Shown here: one piece after another, positions 1-8,237 of the stretch
How positions within the stretch are numbered: the first letter of the stretch is position 1
Layout: each line of letters begins with the position of its first letter
Source: Bordetella sp. LUAb4
Lineage (GTDB): Bacteria; Pseudomonadota; Gammaproteobacteria; Burkholderiales; Burkholderiaceae_B
DNA length: 64,000 bases
Direction of reading: 5' to 3'
Assembly: GCF_021325795.1 (NCBI RefSeq)
Contig: NZ_JAHPZX010000001.1
Location: 1,054,001 to 1,118,000 of the forward strand
Program-made: the position numbers and the translations under genes
Notes under the pieces: generated by a model
The model's input: only the letters and a program-made list of their open reading frames with translations
What the model was told of the DNA's origin: nothing
The model's database searches: none

Positions 1-258
1 ATCGAGAACACCATCTATCGCCCGCTGACCACGCAACTGGGCCGGGGCGAAGTATTGGTGGGCTACACCGATGGCGTGACCGAAGCCGCGGGTACCGATG
101 GCGGACTGTATAGCGAGAAGCGGCTGCTGGCGCGCTTGACCAATCCCGTGACATCGTCAGCGGCCCTGGCCCTGGGCATCGTCCAGGATCTCAAACAGTA
201 TGTAGCCGGTGCCGAGCAATCCGACGACATCACGTTGATCGTGATTCGTCGCCCATGA
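1..258 (+). CDS. SpoIIE/RsbU-type PP2C serine phosphatase (C-terminal fragment)
   Basis: The window opens inside this gene; about 85 C-terminal residues remain in frame 1. The fragment carries GYTDGVTEA near its residue 20 and ends with SDDITLIVIR. These are the two C-terminal metal-binding Asp motifs typical of SpoIIE/RsbU PP2C phosphatases, which dephosphorylate anti-sigma-antagonist proteins or act as output domains of two-component receivers. The N-terminal sensor or receiver domain lies outside the window, so the input signal cannot be read. Only 25 bp separate it from the next gene, so co-transcription with the periplasmic binding protein downstream is likely. Confidence 0.8.
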   Translation: MENTIYRPLTTQLGRGEVLVGYTDGVTEAAGTDGGLYSEKRLLARLTNPVTSSAALALGIVQDLKQYVAGAEQSDDITLIVIRRP

Positions 259-283
259 CAAAAAACCCATCCCCCCCACCGCC

Positions 284-1573
284 ATGTCCGCTGCACGCCC
301 TCCTGTCCCGACCCTTGTCCTGCTCATCGTGGCCCTGCTGCTGGTGCTGTGCGGCGCCACCCTGGCGCATGGCAGCGGCGCGCCGCCGACCTGCGTCGAC
401 GATACGCAAGTCATGCCCGCAACGATCGCCGAACCCATGGCCGCGGCCGAGGTCCAGGCCACACCAGCCATGCCCCGCCTGCACAAGCAGATGGCCAATG
501 GTTATAAGGACGTGCCGATTTCGCCCCGGCGCCGGCCCGATGGCGGCAAATGGCGTATCGGCTATGTGGCCAGCGGCGTGCACCCCAACTACCAACGCAC
601 CATGCGTGTCATCGTCGACGGCCTGCAAGCGCTGGGCTGGCTGCGCATCGCGCCTATCCCTGAAGGCTTGACCGATGGCGAGATCTGGCGGTTCATCGCG
701 GCCAATACCCGCAGCGATGTGCTGGAATTTGTCGGCGATGGCTGCTGGATCGCCGGTAATTTCGACAACGACCGCCGGCCCGCCATGCGGCAAGCCATCG
801 CGTATCGCCTGCGCGAGCAGCACGATATCGATCTGGTCATCGCCATGGGGACCCTGGCGGGCCAGGACATGATGGCGTTGGGCGCGCCGGTGCCCACCAT
901 CGTCGCGTCGACCAGCGACGCCATTGCGGCGAACATCGTCAAGAACGCCAAGGACAGCGGCCTGGAAAATCTGTTCGTGCACACCTACCCCGAACGCTAT
1001 GCGCGCCAATTACGGCTGTTCCACGACACGGTGCCGTTCAAGACCCTGGGCCTGGTCTATGAGAACACGCGGGAAGGCCGGGTTTTCAGCGCGGTGGATG
1101 CCATCGAGCGCCTGGCCAGCGAGCTCGGTTTCACCCTGGTGCGCTGCGATGCCCGGGCCCAGGGGCTGGATCCCGATACGGTCACGAACAACGTGGTGGC
1201 CTGCTATCGGGAGGTCAGCGCCCAGGTCGACGCGGTCTATGTCACCACGCATATCGGTATCACGCCCCTGAATGTCGGACGCGTGGCGCAGGTGCTGCGG
1301 GAAGCCAAGGTGCCGAGTTTTTCCATGCACGGGGCGGAAGATGTGCGTAACGGCATCTTGATGAGCCTGGCGCAATCGGACCATACGGCCCTGGGATTGT
1401 TCTTCGCGGAAGCGATCGCGCGGGTATTCAACGGCGCCAAGCCACGGCAGTTGCGGCAGATCTGGCGTGATCCCGCCACGATCGCGTTGAACCTGGAAAC
1501 CGCCCGAGTGATCGGCTTCGATCCGCCCGTGGACGTCCTGCTGGCGGCCGATGAGGTGTATGAAACGCGTTGA
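284..1573 (+). CDS. periplasmic ABC-type substrate-binding protein (ABC_sub_bind family)
   Basis: The 429-residue product has an N-terminal hydrophobic signal segment (about residues 9-28, ending LCGATLAHG), so it is probably exported. The body resembles the ABC_sub_bind (PF04392) family, a two-lobed periplasmic-binding fold: a central VYVTTHIG segment is followed by VPSFSMHGAEDVRNGILMSL. Members usually bind small solutes, such as amino acids, for an ABC transporter, but no permease or ATPase gene is adjacent. It follows a PP2C phosphatase by 25 bp, so it could serve as the ligand sensor of a signalling module; that is inference. The ligand is unknown. Confidence 0.75.
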   Translation: MSAARPPVPTLVLLIVALLLVLCGATLAHGSGAPPTCVDDTQVMPATIAEPMAAAEVQATPAMPRLHKQMANGYKDVPISPRRRPDGGKWRIGYVASGVHPNYQRTMRVIVDGLQALGWLRIAPIPEGLTDGEIWRFIAANTRSDVLEFVGDGCWIAGNFDNDRRPAMRQAIAYRLREQHDIDLVIAMGTLAGQDMMALGAPVPTIVASTSDAIAANIVKNAKDSGLENLFVHTYPERYARQLRLFHDTVPFKTLGLVYENTREGRVFSAVDAIERLASELGFTLVRCDARAQGLDPDTVTNNVVACYREVSAQVDAVYVTTHIGITPLNVGRVAQVLREAKVPSFSMHGAEDVRNGILMSLAQSDHTALGLFFAEAIARVFNGAKPRQLRQIWRDPATIALNLETARVIGFDPPVDVLLAADEVYETR

Positions 1574-1716
1574 CCAAAGGAGCAACCCGCCGATTTGCTT
1601 GAACCAGGCGGCCCATCGCCGACGCGGTCCATGCGTCCGGCCGCAGCGACCGGCACGCCCAGCACCGCCGTTAGCCATAAAATCGGAATAATCGAAGCTC
1701 CCCATCGGCTTTCCAG

Positions 1717-2637
1717 ATGAATCTCTCCACCCGGCAGTTGCGCGCCTTCGTGGCCGCCGCCGACCACGGCAATTTCACGCGGGCAGCAGCAGACATCGGC
1801 TTATCGCAGCCTGCCTTCAGCGCCTTGGTCAAATCGCTGGAAGAAGAACTCGGCGCCCAGCTGTTCGTGCGCAATACGCGCAACGTGTCGCTGACGCCGT
1901 TCGGCCGCCTGTTCGAAGCCTTCGCGCGCCGCACGCTGTTCGAGACCGACACCGCCTTGCGCGACCTGCGCGACTACGCCACCGGCCGCGTCGGCAAGGT
2001 CCATGTGGCCGCCCTGCCCTCCATCGCGGCCAATTGGCTGCCTCCCGTATTGGGCCGCTTCCGCGCCGAATATCCGGCCGTGACCACCGCCATCAGCGAC
2101 GGCATGTCGCGGCAATGCGTGGAGCTGCTGACGCATGGCGAGATCGACTTCGCGCTGGCTACCACGGATCATTACGCGCCGGATCTGCGGCGGGAACTGC
2201 TGTGGACCGATCGCTTCCATCTGGTCTGTCCGCGCGGCCATCCGCTGGCTCGCACCCGCAAGCCGGTGACGCTGGAGCAGATTGCCCGCTATCCCTTCAT
2301 CAATTTCGTCAAGCACAGCAGTGTGCGGCAACTGCTGGACGCGGCGTTCGCCAAGTTCGAACTGAACAATGTGCTGGAGCTTGAACACCTGGCCACGGTC
2401 AGCGCCATGGTGGAAAACGACGTCGGCATCACCGTGGTGCCCTCGCTGACGCTGTACCAGTTCCAGCGGCCGGCGCTGGTGATCCGCGACCTGGGCGGTC
2501 CGCCGCTGACGCGGGAGATCTACATCCTCAGCCGCAAGAACAAGGAATTGTCGATGCCGGCGCAGGCCCTGCATGATCTGCTGGTGGCGCATGTGGGCGA
2601 TTCGCGCGGCGCCGGGAAGCAGGCGGGCGTAGACTGA
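1717..2637 (+). CDS. LysR-family transcriptional regulator
   Basis: The 306-residue product has a typical LysR layout. A winged helix-turn-helix occupies residues 1-60 (LSTRQLRAFVAAADHGNFTRAA, then LSQPAFSALVKSLEEELG), and an effector-binding periplasmic-type domain starts near residue 90 (VHVAALPSIAANWLPPVLGRF). The DNA-binding helix is complete and there is no truncation. It lies 257 bp upstream of, and on the same strand as, an AtuA-type gene pair, which is the most obvious candidate target. The co-inducer cannot be deduced. Confidence 0.92.
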   Translation: MNLSTRQLRAFVAAADHGNFTRAAADIGLSQPAFSALVKSLEEELGAQLFVRNTRNVSLTPFGRLFEAFARRTLFETDTALRDLRDYATGRVGKVHVAALPSIAANWLPPVLGRFRAEYPAVTTAISDGMSRQCVELLTHGEIDFALATTDHYAPDLRRELLWTDRFHLVCPRGHPLARTRKPVTLEQIARYPFINFVKHSSVRQLLDAAFAKFELNNVLELEHLATVSAMVENDVGITVVPSLTLYQFQRPALVIRDLGGPPLTREIYILSRKNKELSMPAQALHDLLVAHVGDSRGAGKQAGVD

Positions 2638-2712
2638 GCCGCCCCGTATCGGTTACCAGTACCCTCGGGGTTGCGGGCCCGGGGGGCTAAGGCCGGTCCC
2701 CGCGCTGGCCTT

Positions 2713-2746
2713 GGGCGCGGGTGCGGGTGCGGGTGCGGGGTGCGGG
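2713..2746 (+). repeat. G-run array (short tandem GGGTGC units)
   Basis: Six runs of three or four G separated by three bases lie between the LysR gene and the AtuA-type gene. The unit GGGTGC repeats three times with flanking variants. The pattern fits a G-quadruplex on the + strand. Nothing else is recognisable in this 257-bp gap apart from an AT-richer stretch close to the next start codon. Confidence 0.6.
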
Positions 2747-2894
2747 CCCCCCTGCGGCCAGGGGGAAAGCGCGTACTGGGCATTACCCCGTCATCCGGGT
2801 TTTAAATCAATCATTCCGAATTTTCGATTTTACTTCTGACCGCTCGCCTGCCGACAATAGGCCATTCCTCGAATAACGTGAGCGAGACGCAAGC

Positions 2895-4241
2895 ATGGGC
2901 AAACTTCCCCTATGGGTAGGCTGCGGGGCCGGATTTTCCGGCGACCGTATCGATGCCGCCATTCCAGTGGTCGACACCCTGCGCAAGCGTGAAGGGCAGC
3001 GAACGCTGATCTTCGAAACCCTGGCCGAACGCACCCTGGCGCTGGCCCAGATCGCCCGCCGCGCCAATCCCGATAAAGGCTACGAACCGCTGCTCGACCT
3101 GTTCCTGCCGCCGATCCTGGGCGCCTGCCTGGAACACCGCATCGCCATCGTCAGCAACTTTGGCCAGGCCAATCCGGCCGGCGCGGCACGGCGCATTGCT
3201 GAATTGGCGCGTCAGGCAGGCCTGCGCGCGCCGCGTATCGCCGTTGTCACAGGCGATGACCTGACCGCACGCCCGGACAGCGCTCACGTCCTGGCCCAAG
3301 CCGGCCTTACGCATAGAGGCGAACTGCTCAGCGCCAATGCCTATCTGGGCGCCGAACCCATCGCCGCTGCCCTGCGCGATGGCGCCGACATCGTCGTCAC
3401 CGGCCGCGTCGCCGATCCTTCCCTGGTCGTCGGACCGGCGCTGGCGCATTACGGCTGGGACGCCGGCGATTGGGCTCGACTGGGCCCCGCCACCATGGCT
3501 GGCCATCTGCTCGAATGCGGGTCGCAAGTGTCCGGCGGCTATTTCGCCGATCCCGGCTACAAGGAGGTGCCCGACCTGGCGCACGTGGGCTTTCCCATTG
3601 CCCGTATCGATGCCGATGGCGCTTGCGAGATCGGCAAGGCCGAGGGCACGGGCGGCGTGGTCGACCGCCGCACGGTCACTGAACAACTGCTCTACGAAGT
3701 GCATGACCCGGCCGCGTACCTGACGCCGGATGTCGTCGCCGACATATCCCATGCGCGCATCGCCGAGACCGGGCCCAACACTGTCGCGCTATCTGGCGTA
3801 CGCGGCCATGCGCGGCCCCCCACGCTCAAGGTCAATGCCTATTACGAAGGCGGTTGGCTGGCCGAAGCGGAGATCTCGTATGGCGGCCCGCGCGCCGAGT
3901 CGCGCGCGCGCCTGGCCGCCGATGTCGTGCGGGCGCGCCTGGGCGATCAGGTGCGCCTGCGGGTGGACTTGATCGGTGTGTTGAGCATACTCGCCGACGA
4001 CCGCGGCAGCCTGCTCGCACAGCATCCCGACGGCGGTGCGCGCGATGTGCGCCTGCGCCTGGCGGCCACCTTCTTGCGCCGTGAGGACGCTGAAGCGCTG
4101 ACGCGCGAGGTCAATGCCCTGTATTGCTGCGGCCCCGCGGGCGGTGGCGGCGTGCGCAGCGCCATCCGACCACGGCTGGAAACCCGCTCCGGCTATGTCG
4201 ATCGCGATCTGGTGCCCGCTTCCTACGAGATCTATCAATGA
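2895..4241 (+). CDS. AtuA-family (DUF1446) acyclic terpene utilisation-type protein
   Basis: The 448-residue product matches the AtuA/DUF1446 family. Diagnostic stretches include LPLWVGCGAGFSGDR at the N-terminus, VVTGRVADPSL near residue 170, and AGHLLECGSQVSGGYFADPG followed by KEVPDLAHVGFPIA. The founding AtuA is needed for citronellol/geraniol catabolism in Pseudomonas, but most homologues have no assigned reaction, so a terpene role is not established here. Its stop overlaps the next start (ATGA), so the two gene products are made from one transcript. The second gene supplies the small C-terminal domain that is fused in some relatives. Confidence 0.85.
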   Translation: MGKLPLWVGCGAGFSGDRIDAAIPVVDTLRKREGQRTLIFETLAERTLALAQIARRANPDKGYEPLLDLFLPPILGACLEHRIAIVSNFGQANPAGAARRIAELARQAGLRAPRIAVVTGDDLTARPDSAHVLAQAGLTHRGELLSANAYLGAEPIAAALRDGADIVVTGRVADPSLVVGPALAHYGWDAGDWARLGPATMAGHLLECGSQVSGGYFADPGYKEVPDLAHVGFPIARIDADGACEIGKAEGTGGVVDRRTVTEQLLYEVHDPAAYLTPDVVADISHARIAETGPNTVALSGVRGHARPPTLKVNAYYEGGWLAEAEISYGGPRAESRARLAADVVRARLGDQVRLRVDLIGVLSILADDRGSLLAQHPDGGARDVRLRLAATFLRREDAEALTREVNALYCCGPAGGGGVRSAIRPRLETRSGYVDRDLVPASYEIYQ

Positions 4242-4711
4242 ACGCTTCCGCCATCACGCCAGCGCTGGCCACGGTTCCTGCCGTTTCTGCCGCGGCTGCG
4301 CCAGCCGCTCCGAATACGGCTCAACGCGCCGCCAACGCCACGGACTCCGGTACCCGGGAAGTCCGCCTCTACGACATTGCCCACGGGCGTACCGGCGACA
4401 AGGGCGACCGCTGCAACATCAGCGTCATCGCCTATCGGCCGGAGTACTACGACACCCTCGTGGAGCAGGTAACGCCGGACGCCGTGCGCGCGGTGTATGC
4501 GCATCGCGAACCCGGCACCATCACGCGGCACCTGCTGCCGAATCTATCGGCCATGAACTTCGTCATCGATCACGTGCTGGATGGCGGGGTCAACGATTCC
4601 CTGAACCTGGATTCGCATGGCAAGTCCCTGGCGGGATTCCTGCTGGATCTGCCCATCACCTTGCCCGCCCATCTGGCGCCGCCAGGACGCCAGGACCTGG
4701 CTGGCGGCTGA
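4238..4711 (+). CDS. AtuA-like small C-terminal-domain protein
   Basis: This 157-residue protein starts at the ATG of an ATGA overlap with the preceding gene. Residues 1-38 are a low-complexity Ala/Pro/Thr leader. The folded part begins about residue 44 with VRLYDIAHGRTGDKGDRCNISVIAY; the (R/S)xGDKGD signature marks the small domain that follows or is fused to AtuA-family proteins. It probably acts as a complex with the upstream AtuA-type protein. The Ala-rich leader is unusual and may mean that the true start is further in, but no better start codon with a ribosome site is visible. Confidence 0.75.
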   Translation: MNASAITPALATVPAVSAAAAPAAPNTAQRAANATDSGTREVRLYDIAHGRTGDKGDRCNISVIAYRPEYYDTLVEQVTPDAVRAVYAHREPGTITRHLLPNLSAMNFVIDHVLDGGVNDSLNLDSHGKSLAGFLLDLPITLPAHLAPPGRQDLAGG

Positions 4712-4724
4712 TGACTGATGACCG

Positions 4725-4758
4725 GATCATCGCGGGGCGCATGCGCCCCGCGATGATC
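4725..4758. terminator. 34-bp perfect palindrome between convergent genes
   Basis: A perfect self-complementary sequence of 34 bp (arms GATCATCGCGGGGCGCA and its complement) separates the AtuA-type pair from the convergent prolyl oligopeptidase gene and overlaps the latter's stop codon. There is no clear U-tract, so it is a plausible but atypical bidirectional terminator. Confidence 0.5.
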
Positions 4759-7018
4759 ACTGCCCTGTCATGCGCCAGAGAAAATTCGCCTCCAGCGCGG
4801 AGGTCCTGGCCGTGGTGCGAGCGTCTACGCCGGCGCCATGGCCACCTTCGCGGCGTTCCAGGTACCAGACGTCCGGGTGCCCCTCGGCCTGCATCTTCGC
4901 TGCCATCTTGCGGGCATGGCCAGGATGCACGCGGTCATCGCTGGCTGATGCGCTGAAGAGGACCGGCGGATACGCCACGTCGGCACGCACCTGGTGATAG
5001 GGCGAATAAGCCAGCAGGGCCTGCAGCGCCGCCGGATCCTCCGGATCGCCGTACTCTTCCGTCCAGGTCGCGCCCTGCAGCAGCAGGTGGAAGCGGGCCA
5101 TGTCCAGCACCGGCACATCGGACAGCACCGCGCCGAATAGATCCGGCCGTCGTACCATGCAGGCGGCGGTCAGCAGACCGCCGTTGCTGGCGCCGCTGAT
5201 CGACAACTGCCTGGCGGTCGTGACACCCGTATCGATGAGCGCCTGCGCCACGGCGTTGAAGTCATCGAACGCTACCGGCCGCTTCTCGCGCAGCGCGGCC
5301 TGATGCCAGGCCGGGCCGAATTCACCGCCGCCGCGTATGCAGGCAATGGCATAGATGCCGCCGCGCTCCAGCCAGGTCACGCCCGTGGTCGCGGAATAGG
5401 CGGGCGCATCGAGCGCCTCCTCGAAACCACCGTAGCCGTATAGCTGGCAGCGCAGCGGCGCGTCACCGGCGCCCGGCAGATGGCCGATGACCCAATAAGG
5501 AATCGAGACCCCGTCGGGCGCGGTGGCGTAGCGCAACTGCGCCGACATGCCCGTGCTGTCGAATTTCGGCGGCATCCGCGACAGCAGCTGCCAACCGGCC
5601 GTAGCGGCATCGGCATCGGCGGGCGCCGCGCCAAGATCCCCGTGATACAAGGACGGCGGCACCAGGAAGTGATCCACGTGTATCAGCACCGTATCGTCGC
5701 GCTCCGCATCCACCGATTCCAGCGACACCTCGCTGTCCGGTGGCAATGCGTAGGGATACGGCTGCCAGGTTTCGCTCTCGCTCTGTGGCAGGCGCCACAG
5801 CGTCAGGCGCGGCGCGCTGTCCTGCCGTTCCGCGACAAGCACCCAATGCCGGGTGAAGTCCAGATCATCCAGCACGCGGCGCGGCCCTGGCGTGAACAGT
5901 GTGACGAAGTCACGCGCGCCGTCCACGAAAGCATCACGCCGGATGGTCAGCAGGCACCCGGCAGGATGCACCTGTCCGCCCGCATGCCAATCGGCGCGCA
6001 GTGTGACGAACAGCCAACCGCGCCATTCATCGATCTCCGCCTCCGGCGGTACCTCGTATTGCCGCCATTGCGCGCTGGCCTGGCCCAGCCTCTCGTCCAG
6101 CCAGAACCATTCCGTGCGGAAGAAGGCCGTCGCGCGAGCGGCCAGATGGCGCCGCTGCAGATAGTCGTACCAGACATTGATGGAGATATCCGTCTGCGCG
6201 CACTCGAATTCGATCGGCGCCGTTTCCAGCGGTGTGCCGCGGCGCCACTTGCGGATCTGGCGCGGATTACCGGCGTTGGTCAACGCGGGCGATTCATGCA
6301 CGGCGCTGTCGTCCCAGCCGACATAGACCGTGTCACGATCGATCCATCCGATGCAATGCTGGCCTTCGTCGGGGATCTCGAAACCGTCCTCCACAAAGCA
6401 ACGCGCCTCGACATCGAACTCCATGACGATGCAGGCATCCGCGCCATCCGGCGACAGGCTTACCAGCGCCCGGTCGTAATCGGGATAGCGCAGTTCGAAG
6501 TCCTGCAAGGTCCAGCGAACCGCATCCTCGCCGTCCCCGCTGCCGTCCTCGTCATCCCACTCGCCCTGCCCGTCCTCGGCGCCTGCCTCGTCCCGCCTGT
6601 CCTCCGCGCTCTCATCACCGTCCTCATCGCCCGTGGGCTGATTCAGCGCCAGACCGTCCACGTCCAGGATGGTTTCCCACACCGGCGCGCCATCCAGCCA
6701 CGCTTGCCAGCGTGTACGGCGCACCAGCCCCAGCGGATGCTCGGCATCGGTCCACGTGTTGTAGCCCCAGTCGCCACAGCGTGAGCAGGCGACGATGCGA
6801 TCCTGGGAATCGTAGATGGACGTCAAGCGCTGTACCGTCGCATCGAAGTCCGGCCCTTTGCCGTAGGCATCGAGGGTGCGCTGGTTTTGCCCGGTCACCC
6901 ACTGCTCCACAGCAGACAGATGGCCGCCCCGACTGTCGAGCGACTCCAGATACTGATACGGATCCTGGCCGGTTTGATCCGCGGACGTTGGCAACGAAGA
7001 AGGTTGTGCGTGCTGCAT
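4757..7018 (-). CDS. prolyl oligopeptidase family serine peptidase (S9A)
   Basis: The 753-residue protein has the S9 layout of an N-terminal beta-propeller and a C-terminal alpha/beta-hydrolase domain. The catalytic triad is visible: Ser611 in GASNGG, Asp695 in SASDDRVHPGH and His727 in EGGHGAG, with the spacing usual for prolyl oligopeptidase. No signal peptide is seen, so it is probably cytosolic; the family cleaves short proline-containing peptides. An Asp/Glu/Gly-rich insertion at about residues 128-165 (repeated GDED- and EDG-like units) interrupts the propeller region and is not a usual family feature. It converges on the AtuA-type pair across a 34-bp palindrome. Confidence 0.88.
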   Translation of the reverse strand: MQHAQPSSLPTSADQTGQDPYQYLESLDSRGGHLSAVEQWVTGQNQRTLDAYGKGPDFDATVQRLTSIYDSQDRIVACSRCGDWGYNTWTDAEHPLGLVRRTRWQAWLDGAPVWETILDVDGLALNQPTGDEDGDESAEDRRDEAGAEDGQGEWDDEDGSGDGEDAVRWTLQDFELRYPDYDRALVSLSPDGADACIVMEFDVEARCFVEDGFEIPDEGQHCIGWIDRDTVYVGWDDSAVHESPALTNAGNPRQIRKWRRGTPLETAPIEFECAQTDISINVWYDYLQRRHLAARATAFFRTEWFWLDERLGQASAQWRQYEVPPEAEIDEWRGWLFVTLRADWHAGGQVHPAGCLLTIRRDAFVDGARDFVTLFTPGPRRVLDDLDFTRHWVLVAERQDSAPRLTLWRLPQSESETWQPYPYALPPDSEVSLESVDAERDDTVLIHVDHFLVPPSLYHGDLGAAPADADAATAGWQLLSRMPPKFDSTGMSAQLRYATAPDGVSIPYWVIGHLPGAGDAPLRCQLYGYGGFEEALDAPAYSATTGVTWLERGGIYAIACIRGGGEFGPAWHQAALREKRPVAFDDFNAVAQALIDTGVTTARQLSISGASNGGLLTAACMVRRPDLFGAVLSDVPVLDMARFHLLLQGATWTEEYGDPEDPAALQALLAYSPYHQVRADVAYPPVLFSASASDDRVHPGHARKMAAKMQAEGHPDVWYLERREGGHGAGVDARTTARTSALEANFLWRMTGQ

Positions 7019-7192
7019 GCGTTAGGCTGACACCATGGAAATTCTTGCGAAGGATACGACGTGGCTGATGGGCTTGCGGTGGGCCAACGCCCGGCCCCCT
7101 TGCGGCTCGACGCGCGGAATCGCGTCAGCGTTAAGGACGGCAAAGGTGGAAGTATGCCCCGGATAGGCCAGTAAGCAAGAGGACGGATCCGA

Positions 7193-8032
7193 TCAATCCG
7201 CCAGTCGCTGATACGTGGCCTGGATCTTTGCCTTGCCGTACTTCTTTTCCAGCCGCCGCACGATGAAGTGGCCGCGCGCCATTTGCTGGTAGTGAGTCAC
7301 GAAGGCGGTATTGATCAGTGCGCCGGCGGCCGCGCCGATCACGGGTACGGCCTGGGCGGCCACCTTTTCCGTGACCTGGACGCCAAAACGGCTGGCCACC
7401 ACATTGATCAAACGCACCAGGGGCGGCGCGGCGGTCGCGCCCAGCTTGCCGCCGGTGGCCAGGAATGAAGACGCGTCGACGGCCGCCTTGGCCATGGCTT
7501 CGCGCGCCGCGAAGTAGCCCACCTCGGCGGCGTCATCGGATTTTGCCCGGCCGCCCAAGCCCAACACCTGCACGCAGTCGAGTTGCGTGGCCACGTCGCT
7601 GAGGTCGGCGCCTTCGCCGCGCGCCACGTCGGCGATGGCCCGCATCATGATGGTCACCGACACGGGCAGCTCGACGGTGACCGCCGCCAGGCCGAAGAAA
7701 CCGCCCACGCCGCCACTGACCGCGGCGCCCGCCTTGTGCAGCCACTTCGACGCGGCCGGTGCCGCCTCGACTGTCGAGCCGTCGCGCTTGCCCATGGTCA
7801 TCAATGCTGCCTTCAACGCCGCATGTATGGCCTTCTGAGTCGCCTCGGTAATCAAGCCGCCTGCCTTGGCGGGCAGCATGTCCAGCGCATATTCGATGGG
7901 CTTGCCGACGTAGTTGGACAAGCGCGCGGTGAGGCCCGGATTGTCGAGGATCGCGCGTGCCTCCTTGAGGCTCTGCAAATCAGCTTCGCTCAGGGATGCC
8001 GAGGCATCAGCAGCGGTGGTGTCGGTGTACAT
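7193..8032 (-). CDS. EcsC family protein
   Basis: The product is about 279 residues and matches the EcsC family (PF12787). It has an N-terminal acidic helix, a Gly/Ala-rich centre (AAVSGGVGGFFGLAAVTVELP), the segment DVATQLDCVQVLGLGG, and a C-terminal Gly/Ala hydrophobic stretch (AVPVIGAAAGALINTAF). The name comes from the third gene of the Bacillus ecs ABC-transporter operon, and the molecular role is unknown. An ATG two codons upstream (8038) abuts AAAGGA directly; the ATG at 8032 has that site at a good six-base distance and was chosen. It diverges from the lipoprotein gene that follows. Confidence 0.8.
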   Translation of the reverse strand: MYTDTTAADASASLSEADLQSLKEARAILDNPGLTARLSNYVGKPIEYALDMLPAKAGGLITEATQKAIHAALKAALMTMGKRDGSTVEAAPAASKWLHKAGAAVSGGVGGFFGLAAVTVELPVSVTIMMRAIADVARGEGADLSDVATQLDCVQVLGLGGRAKSDDAAEVGYFAAREAMAKAAVDASSFLATGGKLGATAAPPLVRLINVVASRFGVQVTEKVAAQAVPVIGAAAGALINTAFVTHYQQMARGHFIVRRLEKKYGKAKIQATYQRLAD

Positions 8033-8237
8033 GGCCATTCCTTTGGGCGCCGGCCAGGGATGCGAGACCCGGCATGCTGAGAGGTCAGCGAGGATAGGGA
8101 TTCAAAACGAATATACCGTTTCGCAGTCATGCATATGGCGAGCCGTCGATACGATCGTCGCACAACGTCACCTTTGGTAGCCAGCGTCCGATCCCATCGG
8201 AGCCGCGCGCTATTTTGACTCACAGAGGATCGCCATT

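Noticed and set aside
2713-2746. CRISPR-like array
   Set aside because: Units are 6 bp without unique spacers; the same applies to the repeats at 39833 and 56783. No cas genes are present.
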